This document shows, in pieces, positions 52,426 through 64,000 of a DNA stretch of 64,000 bases (position 1 is the first letter of the stretch; every line of letters starts with the position of its first letter). The DNA is taken from positions 553,501 to 617,500 of the forward strand of contig CAJNDT010002846.1 in assembly GCA_905221615.1 (NCBI GenBank), in the 5' to 3' direction. This DNA comes from Symbiodinium sp. CCMP2592. Its lineage: Eukaryota; Sar; Dinophyceae; Suessiales; Symbiodiniaceae. Position numbers and translations under genes: made by a program. Under the pieces are notes generated by a model. It was not told the DNA's origin. It saw nothing but the letters and a program-made list of their open reading frames with translations, and searched no databases.

Positions 52426-54780
52426 ACCGTTTAGGGTTTGGGGGTTTGGGGTTTAGGGAACCCTAAACCCGGGTTCGGAGTATCTCTGCCCTCGACCCAA
52501 AGGTCAGGATTTCTGAGTCACAGGGTTTCGAGGTGAGGGGCGATGTTTTTTTGCAATATCTGGTCATAACCGTCATAACCTAGTCGAGGATTCCAGGTGA
52601 CGATTTCGGACATTTTGGCCCGGAAGACCCGGTTGGCGCGATGACTTTTGTTGAAATTTCGCGCATAGTAATGGCCGATGGACAGTGATACCCACAGGCA
52701 GTTGTGCCCGGCCCTCCAGACGCGAGTGGAGCCTGAGTGGTCGAAAACCTTAGCATAAATCTCATACCCCGCGAAGCCCCAAGATAACTTATATCCCTAC
52801 ACCCTGTAAGCATCTTCTTATATAAGCTCCTGAACCTTTAAAGATTATCTGAGACGCAAGTCGAATCATTCAGGCCACTACTTAAGTGTGCCAGAATAGG
52901 TTGTTTTCGGAAAGGCTGGCGTTCAGACTAGGAATCTTGACTTACTGCCTTCGCTACCGTTCCTGTGGCTGCTTCTGCTGCCCTGCTGGTTGGTGCCTTC
53001 TGTGCTGCTGTGCACAGTATAGCCGGTACCAGTGCTACGACCACCGACCACTACCACTACTCACTGCTGCAAAACCTAGCACGAATGATGCTCATCGTCG
53101 CAAGCTACTGCTACACCGATCTGTCATGAGACCTCGTGCACCAGATGCCCTTGGAAGGAGTTGGCATGTATGGCCACATCCACATCATCCTCAAAGACTT
53201 GGCACTTTGGCCGGGAAGTGAGTATGCATAGGGCCACCAAGACGAAAATGATCCTAAAGTTGGGTTCAGGGTTTAGGGCATTCGTCGCCGGAGTTGCAGC
53301 CTGCTGGCCACTACTCTAAGCAGGCGAAAAGGCTAGGTCGGCGCAAGGGCCTCAGAGGACTTAGAGGGCCTGATGCCCCTCAGCTTAGTCACATGCCCTA
53401 AATGTATTGAAGTAAAGATATTCCTCAACTGAGCGGGTTTCAGTGGAGTGTGATGGGGCCAGCGAGGTCAGATGGTGTCAAGTCAGGGCACTGACAACCC
53501 TCTTTCTACACGCCACCCATGCACTTTCAGGTAGATTTAGAAGCATCATTTAACAATCCTAACTCCAACGGGCCGAGCATGCTCCCAGTAGTCAAGGATG
53601 CAGCTTACACAAAGCCCTTTAACGGGTCCGGCAATCTGCCACACATACGCAATCCTCCAGGCACCTCTGCAAACTCTACAACCCCTGTGCAAGCTTATAA
53701 ACTGCTAAACCCTAAGACTCCTGCTTAAAAAGCCCTTCTTTCAACAATACTGTGAAAGCGTCCTGTTCAAAGCCCTCTAAGGCCTCTGGACGGATCCCTA
53801 AACTCCCAGACACTTATACTTATACCCTTAAACAGACAGTTAAACCCTTAAGCCCTTAAACCCCTAAGCCCGTAGACACTTAAACCCCATGGCCCTTAAA
53901 CGCTTAATTAAACCCTTCAAACCTAAAACTAAACACTAAAGCCCTCAACCCTAAGCCTTTAAGTCTAAACTCATACAAACCCTACATCCCCTAAGGCCCT
54001 AAGCTCCATACCTCCAGCCCAAGGTGCTGGAAGCCTTTGGTCAGAGCGTCTGGAGCGCGATCCTGCTTAGGGCCGGCCTCGAAGAGGATGTGGTTTTGAT
54101 CCCCGGCTTGCTTAATATAGCAGCAAACAATTAGTTGCTGTAGCAATAGTGTTCCTTGCAACCTCCTAGGGTTCGGTAGTGTAGTTCTGGTCTGAAAACC
54201 TCCACACCCTAAACCGGATTAGGTCTGCAGGGTGCTTTGGGGGATGTCAGACGGTTTCTAGCAGGGAAGGGGACGTGGTTTTCAGCTTGGGCGTGGGTAG
54301 AGTTGGGGGTTAGTTGTTTTTAATGTTGGTCTTACTTTGGGGATAGGGGTATGCAGGCTTTACAGCGTGTTTGTAAGGTGTTCATAGGTTGTGTGTGTTG
54401 ATCTTGACCTGACTTGGGGTTCACGGTATTAAGATTGTTTTCATTTGCAGGATGTTGGCAAAGATTTTCAACTGCGTTGATCGTTGGCCTAGGGTTCAGG
54501 GGTTCAGGGTTCTAACTCCGGCTTGCTTCTGAGATGTAGGGCGATTTTAGAGAATCCAAAGTTGGTCAGGTGTTTAGGGGTTTTATAATCGGCATTTGGG
54601 GCTTCAGGAGGGGTTTTAATGGATCTTCGGCTATTTACTGTGTTGTAGTGTGGAAGGCTCTGCATGTGCCTGTTGGACTTTATAAGAGTGCAGGGCTGTT
54701 CCATGTTCGGCTCAGGCCTAGTGTTAAGAACATTCAGGCCTACTTTGAATAAGGATCTCGGGAAACCACACCGACGTCAT
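52426..54780. other. Gene-poor stretch with telomere-like tracts
   Basis: TTTAGGG words then CCCTAAA words meet head to head at 52430-52470. CCCTTAAACCCCTAAGCCC-type sequence at 53820-54010. A 111-codon plus frame (52886-53221), C/H/R-rich, has no recognisable domain. Confidence 0.45.
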
Positions 54781-55110
54781 CGTGGCGCAGTTTAATCGTG
54801 GAGCTCGGGTTAATCCACGAACATGGGCTTCTTTGCCGCATGCGAAGCTCTGGCTCCAGGTAGTGAGACAACTACCGGCCAGAGTGCGAAAATCAGCGAG
54901 CAAGTCCTGCACGTGCATTGTTTTCCGACGGCGCAGGCATTGCCATTGAATTGCGCCATGCTACAGGCGATTGCCGACCATGGCTGCCGCAAAGCATGCT
55001 TCGAGGCCGTGACCCTGTCTCCGCAAAGCGGGTGCATGTAGCATGCAGGAGATCCCAAGCTCTCCAGAATTATGGACTGCCATCACAGCTTCAAAATGAC
55101 AAGTGAAATT
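54780..55110 (+). pseudogene. Coding-like fragment, unidentified
   Basis: GC-richer island with two overlapping plus-strand frames (54823-55041 and 54918-55106). One contains FSDGAGIAI, reminiscent of the FSDG motif of the transposase relic at 44588, the other AMLQAIADHGCRKACFEA. A frameshifted transposase remnant is possible but the match is too short to assert. Confidence 0.25.
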
Positions 55111-55147
55111 GGGGGATGGCAGTTACTAGGGCACGTGTTATCTCGGT

Positions 55148-55252
55148 GTTCTTCTGGTTGGCTCTTAGGACTTTAACTTTTGGGGTTCCTATATGGTCTT
55201 TAATATGGAAGCTGAAAGTTTAACTTTTAGGATTGGTTCAGAAGTCAGCCAA
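55148..55252. mobile_element. Element B2, uninterrupted copy
   Basis: TTCTTCTGGTTGGCTCTTAG through TTCAGAAGTCAGCCAAG, about 105 bp. The same sequence is split by a B1 insertion at 24687-24896. The ends TTGGCT and AGCCAA are a short inverted repeat. Confidence 0.65.
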
Positions 55253-56800
55253 GTTATTGTTTCGGACATGGAAGTGGATGTGTTGGAGGTTTTTGGGGAG
55301 GCTTCCGGTGGGGTTTTCATCCTTGCCCGGGGGCATTTGACAAAGAGATTTACAACTAGTTCTGGGTGTTCTTTTGTTCTGGGTGTTGAGGGCCTAAACC
55401 CTTAAACTCCAAACCCCCTAAACCCCGTAAACCCCTAACCCCAAGCCCCTAACCTTGACCCTAGGCTTCGGATATGTTTCAGGTTTCCTCGGGTTTTGCT
55501 CGAGTCTTTTAGGTGCTGATCCCTTGGCATATGTAGGGTGCTTTACAGGCCTAGACCCGTATCCGTTTTTTGAGGGTGGGATGCAAGGTTTCACTTTGAG
55601 TCGCTGGCTTATACCCTATACCCTAAACCCTAAACCCCTAAACCCCTAAACCCTAAACCCCCAAACCCCTAAACCGTTATATGACGTATGAAGGATGGTT
55701 TTAGCCTTTCAGCCTCGCCCGGATCCTGGGGCCTCGTCGGTTTTAGGTTGGGTGGTGTTGGAGTAAATGGTAACAATAGGGTATATCAACCCTTTAAGGG
55801 GTCCTTTGGAGGGGTCTATAAGGGATCTATAGTAGGGTTCTATATCATGTCGTCTAGGATGCCCAGTAGTACCCTTATTCCCTTTTTGTAGTCCTAGGTT
55901 CCTTATAAAGTTACCCAATACCAAAAAGAGAGGCCTTTTTCTTCTTAGGTTACTGGGTATCCTAGCAGCTTCATCAGGTTGGAGTTTAGGGTTTTGGGGT
56001 TTACCAAGCTACTGGCAGCTGGGTAGGGTTGAGGATTGCTGGCTTAGCGGTTCTACTGCCAGCAGCATTAGGGGCTGAAGCCTTCAACCCTACGCCAATG
56101 CTTGGACCCTTTAGGGCCAACCAGGTTAAGTTGGCTTTGATTTGGCAACGGTTCCCCTGTTCTCAAAATAGGTTTTGTACACATAGGGTCCAGGGTTCAG
56201 AGTTTGGGGTGTGGGTGTAGCCAGCATCAGAATAGGTGTTAGTGCCGTGGGTTTGGCGCTTATAGTTGTCTGAGATTGACAGGTATCTTGACGATTATGA
56301 TCTGAGGGTTATATGTTCAGGGTCGTGAGTTCGAGTTTGGATGGGCCTTAAAACCGAACCCCAAGCCCGAAGGCCTAACCTTTAGGCATGCAAGATCACC
56401 CCGAAGCAAGGCGCAGTGTTCAATTGACATCTCAAGGTGTTGGTGCGTTTACTTGGTAGTTTCTATATCAAAGCCCCCTGTAGTCTAGCAATTTCAGCAA
56501 GGCTTGCGTTTCTCAAGCTCGGTGTTCAAGCTGTTGGGTGGAGGCGACCCTAATCCTACTTATATTACCGAATGCCCTGCATGGCCCCTCGATGCCTTTG
56601 TATGAGCTGCATGCCATGATTATCATGAACACTTTGCAAAAGTGCAAGCCCTCGAGGCTAACATCCAGATAATGTATGAGTCCCATGCCGTAAACAGCAA
56701 ACCTTAACCCGGATTCACCCGAAGTGGGCCTGAGTTCTTTAAACCCTGTCCCGTGCTATCCTATCCCATCCGATCCTATTCTGTCCTGATTGTGCTATCC
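55253..56800. other. Gene-poor stretch with telomere-like tracts
   Basis: CCCTAAACCCC words at 55388-55460 and a good run at 55610-55677. AAGGGGTCC/AGGGTTC words at 55780-55840. No gene. Confidence 0.55.
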
Positions 56801-57813
56801 TACTATCCCAAACTTAAACCCCATACCCGTATAAACCCCAAACCCCTAAACCCCAAACCCTAAACCCAAAACCCCTAAGCCCTAAATGAGCCCTGAACCC
56901 CGAGCACCCACTCAGGAACACGGTCCAGCATCCTGATGAGGTGGCAGAAAGCAGTTGAGAATGACCTGGACACTAAGGATGATCGGTTTGGGGTTTAGGG
57001 TTTATAGGGGTTTAGGGTTTGGGGGTTCAGGGTTTTAGGGATGATCAGGTTTGATTCGGGGCCGTTTCTGCTGTCAGAAACCATGGTTGACGACAGTAGC
57101 CTACACTTAGAGGCTACGTCTCGGATTGTTTTGTGTGTGACGGGAGGGGGCGTGGTGTACTCGGGGGTAGGCTTCCAGAGTTTCTTCAGAAAGTTGAGCA
57201 TTAAATTACATCAACTGTTGGCTTCAAGTTCCGAAATTTAGGGTCTTTCATTTTTGACCCTAAGCCCTTCCTGTTTAACCCTAAACCCTAAACGTTCATG
57301 TTAGAGGGCTTGAGGGCTTGCATCTTCGGCTCCACGCTGTTAGATATCGGCCCAGGAACTTTGCACTAAACCCGAAACCGGGTTTAGGGGTTTAGGGGGT
57401 TTAGGGGGTTTAGGGGGTTTAGGCTGCCAGATAAGCGCCGCGAATGTTATGTCCGGGAGCCGTGGACAAAGAAATCACAACAACTATTCCAGTAGCGATG
57501 AGAATGTTGTAGTAGCAGCAATGGTCAGAAACCAAACTAACATTACAAGCAGCTGGCTTCGTAGTCAAGGTAAGGAAACACCTACACCTATACATAGTAA
57601 GGGCTGTACCGAAGCATCCTGCGAGTTAGACGCAGGCTTTGTGCAAGCCCGTTTTTGGCAACTTGTTGATTGAACCTCAGAACTAATCCCATACAGTAGC
57701 AAGCCCCAAAACATCCGAAGACTCTATAAACCTTGAACCCCCGCTACCCCCTCAACCCTAACTTCCGAACCCTAAACCTTGACCCCCCTAAACCCACAGA
57801 AGCCAAAACTTAC
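56801..57813. other. Gene-poor stretch with telomere-like tracts in both orientations
   Basis: CCCTAAACCC words at 56805-56890, TTTAGGG words at 56985-57040 and (GGTTTAGGG)n at 57378-57422, with a short CCCGAAACC/GGGTTTAGG facing pair at 57368-57390. Frames under 75 codons are not called. Confidence 0.55.
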
Positions 57814-57921
57814 TTGGAGGTTCATGGGTAGTTCTAAGTGGAGGTATAAGTACGGTAACTATAGCTACAGCCCATATTGGGGGACTTATAACTCCACGTA
57901 TAATTGCCCATGAACCTCCAA
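57814..57921. mobile_element. MITE-like hairpin (TTGGAGGTTCATGGGTAGTT), second copy
   Basis: A 108-bp element. The right end carries one change (AATTGCCCATGAACCTCCAA). Core TATAAGT blocks match the copy at 9269-9379. Confidence 0.8.
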
Positions 57922-58030
57922 CCAAGTAGCGTCAGGTCAGTTACCGGCTCGTGGCTGCCACCTGCGCAGAGACGGAGCTCTCGGCTGAAGATGCCCTCGA
58001 GGCCGGAGGAACTTTTCGAACCACAACATT

Positions 58031-58173
58031 GGGGGGGGGGGGGGGCGTATGATGTATAAATACAAACAAGTAAGCACACAGTTATAGATACAAGAGGTGG
58101 ATATAGAGGTTGATACATGATATATGGATATAAACATAGACATAGATATAGAATTACATACAGGTATAGGTAC

Positions 58174-58221
<48 letters not shown>

Positions 58222-58225
58222 CGAT
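58031..58225. repeat. Poly-G, TATAGATA, (TA)n and (GA)n runs
   Basis: G16 at 58031-58046, AGATATAGATACA words, (TA)n at 58169-58198, then (GA)n to 58221. Confidence 0.9.
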
Positions 58226-58398
58226 GTAGATACAGATACAGATGTAGATATAGATATGGATTAGAGTTCCTGCTTCTGACTTATGCCAGACCCCTTCATC
58301 AAAAAAAACACGTGCTGGAGATTCAGGGTCTCTTAAACAACACCTTAGGGTTTAGGGTTTAGGGTGATCCTTCATCGTCGTAGTATATGTTTTGGCCT

Positions 58399-58464
58399 TA
58401 AAATAGTTCCTGTATAGGCACTTTGGGGCCAAAGTATATACTATCCGAGTACATGGACCCTTGA
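58399..58464. mobile_element. Solo right end of family E
   Basis: GGCCTTAAAATAGTTCC, GGGGCCAAAGTATATACT and GTACATGGACCCTT match 50455-50529. Confidence 0.6.
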
Positions 58465-59165
58465 GGCATTAGGGTAGGGAATTCCCATGGCGAAGGAGAA
58501 GCTTTAAATAGTCACTAACATAATACCCCAACTCTATCAAAATTATCGAGCCCCTTTATCTTGCAGGCATCTCCCATCTGATTTAAACATGGTAAATTCA
58601 TTCAAAACGGGCTTTGGGAACCTCAGGACGATTTCGGGTTATAGTCTCTTGGGTCGGCCTACCCTGATTGTGTATAAGTGTTGCAATTTCTATAAGGTTT
58701 AGTGTAAAAGGTCCGGTTCAGGGTTGCATACCTCCTGACGCAGGCGTTTGGACGCCATTTTGTGGGCTTCGCCTTGCGGACGGGGAACGCGCGATTTCTC
58801 AAGGCTTCTCGGTGGTTGGGGCTATAGAATTTCAATTGCTCTCGTGCGGTCTACGTACCTGTACCCTCGCTCGAAGACTTGAAAAAAGGACGCACATATA
58901 CATATAGACATGTGTATACGTGTGTATAATGTGTGTATATATATATACATATATACATATACATATACACACACTTCTGTATAACAGTATTTTGTATACA
59001 TACGAAAAACAAAGCAAAGCATGTACATTCAATTTGCTTTGGCAAGACAGCAGATTGAGGTTTGATGCTTGCTTGATTTCTAGAGTGTCAAAGTAAATGT
59101 CCGTAAGAAGACATACAGGGCCGTGTCGCGCCCTGCACACAACCCTATACATACACATATACAAA
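58465..59165. other. Gene-poor stretch
   Basis: A mixed TATG/TACA microsatellite at 58895-58975. Minus-strand frames of 64-115 codons are I/Y/V-rich artefacts of it. No gene. Confidence 0.5.
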
Positions 59166-59274
59166 CCCAAAGGGTCCAAAGTACCTTTATGGTAGAATGT
59201 AGGGTTCCTATATTAGGAATTACTATTATGATTTGGGGAAGTATCCCCCATAACAGTACTTTGGACCCTTTGGG
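59166..59274. mobile_element. MITE-like hairpin, family C
   Basis: 109 bp with ends CCCAAAGGGTCCAAAGTACC and GTACTTTGGACCCTTTGGG. The core carries GGAATTACTATTATGAT and TGGGGAAGTATCCCCCATAA. The second copy at 60633 has the same length and lies in the opposite orientation. Confidence 0.8.
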
Positions 59275-60632
59275 AAATCAACATATGGCATACATCATAC
59301 GGCGCAGACACACGCACGACACAGAGAGAGACAGAGAGAGTCGGACTGACACTCGCAGCACACGAGCAGGCATCGGCGACAAGCAGTCGGAATGGTGGTT
59401 TAGGGTATAGGGTTTAGGGCCGTTTAGGGTTTAGGGTTTAGGTTTGTGTCCAGCTATAGCCGTTGAAGCATCAGTTGGAATGGTTCAGAGCGCCATCGTG
59501 CTACGTTGCTCATGAACTCGTTGCCTCCTATGTCCTGCTGTCCGCAACATGCGAGAACTGCCATACTTCAGCGCAAACCGAAGCCCCTTGGCCCTCACCC
59601 TAGACCCTTAGGCTCCCTTAGCCGCCTCAGCAACTAAACCCGAAGCCACCATGCAGCCTCAATCCTGTATCACACCTTTCATCCCTGCTGTTTGGCATGT
59701 CAGTTCTGCCGGTAAACACGAGGATCAAGCCTTGAAAAGTGTCCCAGGATGAAACTTTCGGGGCTTGGTTTGTGTTTGGTGGCATAACTAGGGATGATAT
59801 TCAAAGTTGTATGATTAAGCCTGATGTATCAGATCTCTTGTAGAACACGTGCAGAAGCTTTTTAGATAAATTCTATATAACTCCCTAGACCCTCCATCTA
59901 GCATCTATTAGGCCCTAAGTACCCATTATTTGGGACCGTATACCCCTATTTGAGGGTAGAAGGAGGGTCCTGGTCTAAACCCATCTTGTAGAACCCTTAG
60001 CAGTCCAAGGCCCAGGGGAGCACACTACCTGCCTTTCTTGCCAACGTGAACCTGAGCTGCGCTTCATAGGAGGCCTCGTTGTGCTTCAAATTCAGGGTTT
60101 GGGGTTAGGGTTTAGGGTAGAGTGAGAGTTTCGACGGTTTAGAGTTGAGTGTTCGCTTAAGGTTGACGGCGTCGTTGCGGGATGTCCCTAGTTTGGGGGC
60201 TAACTTGGAGAGACGCAGGTTGTTGTTCAAGTGCTTGTCGTTGGCCCTGTTTTTTGTGCCGTTTAGGATTTAGCCACTGACCCCGTTCCCCACCATGTCG
60301 TTGCTTGACATGGTTCTTGAGGGGTCCGGCCTCGTATCACACCTTCGCAAGGCTTTAGGTTGATAGGATTCCGGGTTCGGCTCAAGTCTTACATAAGTTT
60401 AAGTGTTTCGAGATTCTGTGGAATATTTCTGCATGCAGTGTAACAGGCCGAGAGAGCGTTTAACAAAGGTTCACTCCGTCTCTCTCTCTCTCTCTCTCTC
60501 TCTTATAGTATCTCTCTCTCTCTCTCTCTCTCTTTATCGCTCGCTCTCTCCCGACCCCTCATAACACGTTTGTAAACTACTTCTGAAACCCCAAACCCAA
60601 CGCCCTGACATGGTTTGTCCTTGTAAGACTTT
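59275..60632. other. Gene-poor stretch
   Basis: TTTAGGG words at 59398-59440 and 60095-60145. A facing pair near 59884-59980 (AGACCCTCCATCT / AGGAGGGTCCTGGTCT) is a probable single hairpin element. (CT)n at 60478-60545. No gene. Confidence 0.55.
60478..60545. repeat. (CT)n microsatellite in two blocks
   Basis: Two CT runs separated by TATAGTAT. Confidence 0.95.
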
Positions 60633-60741
60633 CCCAAAGGGTCCTATGTACAGTTATGGGGGATACTTCCCTAAGTCATTATAGTAATTCCTAATATGGA
60701 AACCCTACATTCTACTATATCGGTACATAGGACCCTTTGGG
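60633..60741. mobile_element. MITE-like hairpin, family C (opposite orientation)
   Basis: 109 bp with CCCAAAGGGTCCTATGTACA and GTACATAGGACCCTTTGGG ends. The core is the reverse complement of 59166-59274. Confidence 0.8.
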
Positions 60742-62681
60742 TTCAAAGAGAAGAGTTTTGGGGTTTGGGAGCTTTAGAGCCGTGTTGCTCAAACTCAAAC
60801 AGAAAACCCCAAAGAGTGGCACTCCTGTTGTAAAGCCGCTGAAACTGGGGTTTAGGGTGTAGGGCTGGCGTAGAGTTTCGGGTGTAGGGTTTAGGGTGTA
60901 GGGGTTTACGGTGTAGGGTTTAGGAGCATCCATGTAGGAAAGGGCGCCTAATGTTGAGAACCTATCGGAGCCGAGGAACACCCTTCACAACCAGTTGGAG
61001 CGGGATCATCCCAATGCCTTGTGCCGTAGTCGAACCAGCAGAGATTTGTCCAAACTTTGGAGATATTCCTGGCTGTTCAGCGGGTATCCTGTAGCTTTCT
61101 GAGACATAAGCTTGAAAGGAGACTAAACTTGAAAGTCAAGGTTTACTGCACGGGCAAGTCATGGGCGGATAAAACCGATTCAGATCGAGTTTCACGAGGA
61201 AAAGATAACCGGTGGAAGTGCCAAGTCGGTTACGGCATACACAGAGTTGTCTGAAGCACCTCCCAGTTAGCGTACTTGTCAGTCCATTCATGGCCTTCAA
61301 TAACCTGAATACAGGGAATGGGAAAAGTAGTTATGGTGTAACATGCTCCAACACCTCCCTCTACTCCTTGCAAGTACCCCCCCCAAGAACAGTATGTCGC
61401 TCAAGAGCCTGGTCATGGGGTTAGGGATACTGGGGAATTGCAGTACAGAGTCCGTACAACTAAAGTACATAGTACGATCATAGCATAGACATTGGCCCTA
61501 CGGTTACTATGTAGCTACATATCAGAAGCCTATCCTGGCCATAGTCTGCAAACTGTTTGTGGAGAGAGAGCCCCAAACCCCAGCCCAAAGCCCTACACGC
61601 CCACCCCAACCCATTCAGAACTCTCAAGTCGGCGGAGATGGCCAATGCGTTTAGGGGTTTAGGGTTTATGGGATTTGCAGGGTTTAGGGCTTACAGGGTT
61701 TCCAAGGTGTATAGGGTTTAATAGGGCTTTTAGGGTTTATAGGGCTTTTCGGGTTTATGGGGCTTACAAGGCTTACAGGGTTTAGAGCTGCTTTGGTAGT
61801 TGTTTGCCAGCGCCGAAACTGACGAAGGTCCATTCTGCAGAGTAATGATCGCACTAATAGGGTCTTTGGAAATGAATCCTTTTAACAGGGTTCACAGGGG
61901 TTATGGGCTATAAGGCTCCTTTTGCAGAGTTCCTTTGAAAGGGGTTATAGGCTATAAGGGTGGTTAAACGGGTTTAATATACGGGCAGTTTTTTGTCAGG
62001 CTTGCTCTTTTGTAGGCTACAGGTAGGTATCAGGATTGCGGTTTAGAGCCTAAACCCTAAACCCCAAACCCTTTTGCCAGCCGAGGTTTCCTTATCTTGA
62101 GGTCAGCTACGACAGCAACAAGGACGAGGCCACTCTGCAGTACCTATCGACGCGCGCCGGACTGTCTGCAGTTGTCGTGGGCGTGGTCAAGGTGGGATCA
62201 CGGCCAAATCCTTCAAAACGCGGCTGAGGTAACATGGCTTTAAAATTCAATCGCACGCATTTTAGGGCTCTTTGGTTTCAGGCTAAATTACCGTGTGGGA
62301 CATGACGCAATCCCGAAACCCCAAGCCCAAAGCCCTTGCTTTAGTCCAGGTACTACCGTTTATAAGTACATGCTGAAACCTTCGAATGCCAATCCCTGAA
62401 TCAACCTTTATGGTCTGAAACTGCAAGCGTTAGTCGTAAACCCTCAACAGCCCTGGAGGGTTTGCGACTGCTTTTTCTGGCTGCCCATGATGCTCTAAAC
62501 CTTGCACTTCCTGTTCTTGCAGGTTTAAGACTGCAGGCGAGAGCTTTACAAGACCCTGTAGAGTGCCTATGAAACCGGTCATGTTTACATCACTTTCCTG
62601 AGTTGAGACTATGACGGTTCCGTCTTGATTCGTGTTTCGGCCGAGGGACATACTGCAATTATAACAACGACCCCCCCCCCC

Positions 62682-62714
<33 letters not shown>

Positions 62715-63275
62715 GTATAGGTAGTGATTTCGGCCCCTATGTTATGCAGCTAAGCCCTTGACCCCGAATCCTGAACCCAATACCACTTTGGTGTCAGCTC
62801 CTTACAGGGTAGCAGAACTCCTTGAAACTTTATAAGTTTACCCTTTGGAGCTCATATGACGGTAAGGCTCCATGGAGTCTCAAAACATGTGCTGGGCCAT
62901 GGACCTTCCGGGTAATCCTACCCCGCAAGTACAGGTTAGGCTTTCTTGCACCAGGGAACTCAGCAAGCAACTATGATCAGCTCTTGTCCCAAATCCACCC
63001 AACAAATTTTTGAGGGTTCCTTTTTCCTGAGTTCCTGTTTCAGCCCAGTTTTCGGTGTTAAAGCAACCGCTGCCCTGTTCCAGGAGGTGGGACTGCGCCT
63101 CTTTGGCTTACAGGTGGCCATGAAGGCGTGCCAAGGTTTAAGGTTTAGGGTATTAGGGGTAAAGCAGAAGCCGGAATATTGTTGTTATACCTTACAGGGT
63201 TCCTTGATATTGTTGCATAAGCCGCAAATCCTCATCCTCACGCAAGCTGAATGTCCCCCAAACGACGGCAGAGCT
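60742..63275. other. Gene-poor stretch with telomere-like tracts
   Basis: TTTAGGGTGTAGGG words at 60848-60925, TTTAGGG/TTTATAGGG words at 61650-61785, and a C-run/A-run/(TA)n composite at 62671-62714. Frames of 65-118 codons have no domain. Confidence 0.5.
62671..62714. repeat. Adjacent poly-C, poly-A and (TA)n runs
   Basis: C10-11, A16 and (TA)8 adjoin with no unique sequence between them. The poly-A could be the tail of an old retro-inserted RNA, but no body is recognisable upstream. Confidence 0.8.
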
Positions 63276-63378
63276 ACTGTTGATGGACAAAATCCTGCAT
63301 GACCCTAAGGACTCTGAACTATGGGAACTATGGTACATTCCTTATATTGGGTCATGCAGGATATTGTCCATCAACAGT
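63276..63378. mobile_element. MITE-like hairpin (ACTGTTGATGGACAA ends)
   Basis: 103 bp; ACTGTTGATGGACAAAATCC and TGCATGACCC face GGGTCATGCAGGATATTGTC and CATCAACAGT, about 30-bp arms with one mismatch. A one-ended fragment is at 17277-17312. Confidence 0.8.
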
Positions 63379-63494
63379 ATGGCCCCAGATTCTGCAGCCC
63401 GTAGAGCTCAAGTAGCACCCAAAGAGCGGGAACTGAGTCGAAGGGGCTTAGGCGGGGAGCACGGGCTTGGGCTAAGGTTCCCCAAAGCCCTAAA

Positions 63495-63584
63495 CCCAAA
63501 GGGTCCAAGTATCATTATGGTATATACTTAGACCCCCAAAATACCCTAGAAGTATATACCATAATGGTGCTTGGACCCTTTGGG
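63495..63584. mobile_element. MITE-like hairpin, family D
   Basis: 90 bp; CCCAAAGGGTCCAAGTATCA and its inverse at the right end, 30-bp arms with one change. Same arms as 1651-1760; the core lacks the long (TA)n. Confidence 0.8.
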
Positions 63585-64000
63585 AAACCCGTCGATGCTA
63601 AACTAACTTTGGGGTGCGGAACATATAGTCCGGAAGGAGCAGCCCTGCGCACGGTGCTTCCGAAAGGACGCGGAGGCAGATCGAATGCCTAGCCTACTAA
63701 TGAGTTTCAAGGTTTAAGTTTCAGGAGTTCGAGTGTGCGGCTTAAGTTTTTGGGTTTAGGTGATTCTAGCATTGTCACGACAAGCTCATGTCCCATGGCA
63801 TCTTGAGATGTTCAAGTGCAAGCTGTGACCGAACACAGGAACAATTGAACCGCGAGTTCGGGAGATCTTTGTTTGTCACTACCTATGTCATGTTCTGCCT
63901 TGTTGTTATTCCATGCCACATATACATGCATGCATGCATACATGTGTGTTTGTGCACATATACGCATGTACACATGTACATATATATATACACACACATA
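63585..64000. other. Window end, simple repeats
   Basis: No gene. ATGCATGCATGCATACATG then (TA)n and CACACA runs at 63925-64000. Confidence 0.6.

Noticed and set aside
62671-62714. Retrotransposon poly-A tail
   Set aside because: No element body, reverse transcriptase or target duplication is visible; the poly-A sits between poly-C and (TA)n and is more simply a microsatellite.
1-64000. Dinoflagellate spliced-leader sequence
   Set aside because: I looked for CCGTAGCCATTTTGGCTCAAG-like matches and saw only short pieces such as GGCTCAAG (5131, 10319, 60373), which are not significant.

Overview
This window looks like nuclear DNA of a protist with a large, repeat-rich genome, most likely a dinoflagellate. 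The reasons are: (i) hundreds of intact and degenerate copies of the plant/alveolate telomere heptamer (CCCTAAA/TTTAGGG) scattered through the interior of the sequence; (ii) long gene-poor stretches full of microsatellites and small inverted-repeat elements; (iii) the few convincing open frames are single-exon, GC-richer islands encoding an AP2 domain, a C4 zinc ribbon, and relics of a zinc-knuckle DDE transposase and an NS1-like helicase, classes I associate with dinoflagellate genomes. No spliced leader, rRNA, tRNA or organellar gene was found, so the assignment is inferred from texture and protein families, not proven.

Layout. 1-7170: no credible gene; telomere-like tracts, several small hairpin elements and (TA)n/(GTAT)n runs. 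7402-8856: the best gene, one uninterrupted frame with an AP2 DNA-binding domain and two blocks that each resemble a PD-(D/E)xK nuclease core with Q-x-K. 8857-34930: gene-poor; about 20 short (90-135 bp) terminal-inverted-repeat elements in several families, some nested, plus telomere-like arrays (largest 26423-26672). 35098-36039: an uncharacterised 313-residue frame. 36239-38530: a 2.3-kb non-coding element bounded by long inverted repeats. 38556-39795: a satellite of about 38 copies of a 32-bp unit, running directly into a zinc-ribbon gene (39797-40561). 41377-42471: a regular array of thirteen 32-bp palindromes. 42972-44929: a decayed DDE transposase of IS1595/ISXO2 type, split by a 28-bp tandem repeat. 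44990-50530: tandem repeats, then a 4.5-kb block with GGGTCCATG/CATGGACCC ends holding a helicase relic (46530-47690), a decayed repeat array, and exon-like pieces ending in a SNF2-type motif. 50530-64000: gene-poor again, with more hairpin elements and telomere-like tracts.

There is no sign of an operon or pathway. The coding content is mostly mobile-element debris plus three orphan frames. The strongest candidates for something undescribed are the AP2 plus double Q-x-K nuclease-like protein, the 75-bp-period palindrome array, the inverted-repeat-bounded 2.3-kb element, and the families of very short hairpin elements that share GGGTCC ends and have in one case acquired head-to-head telomeric repeats.
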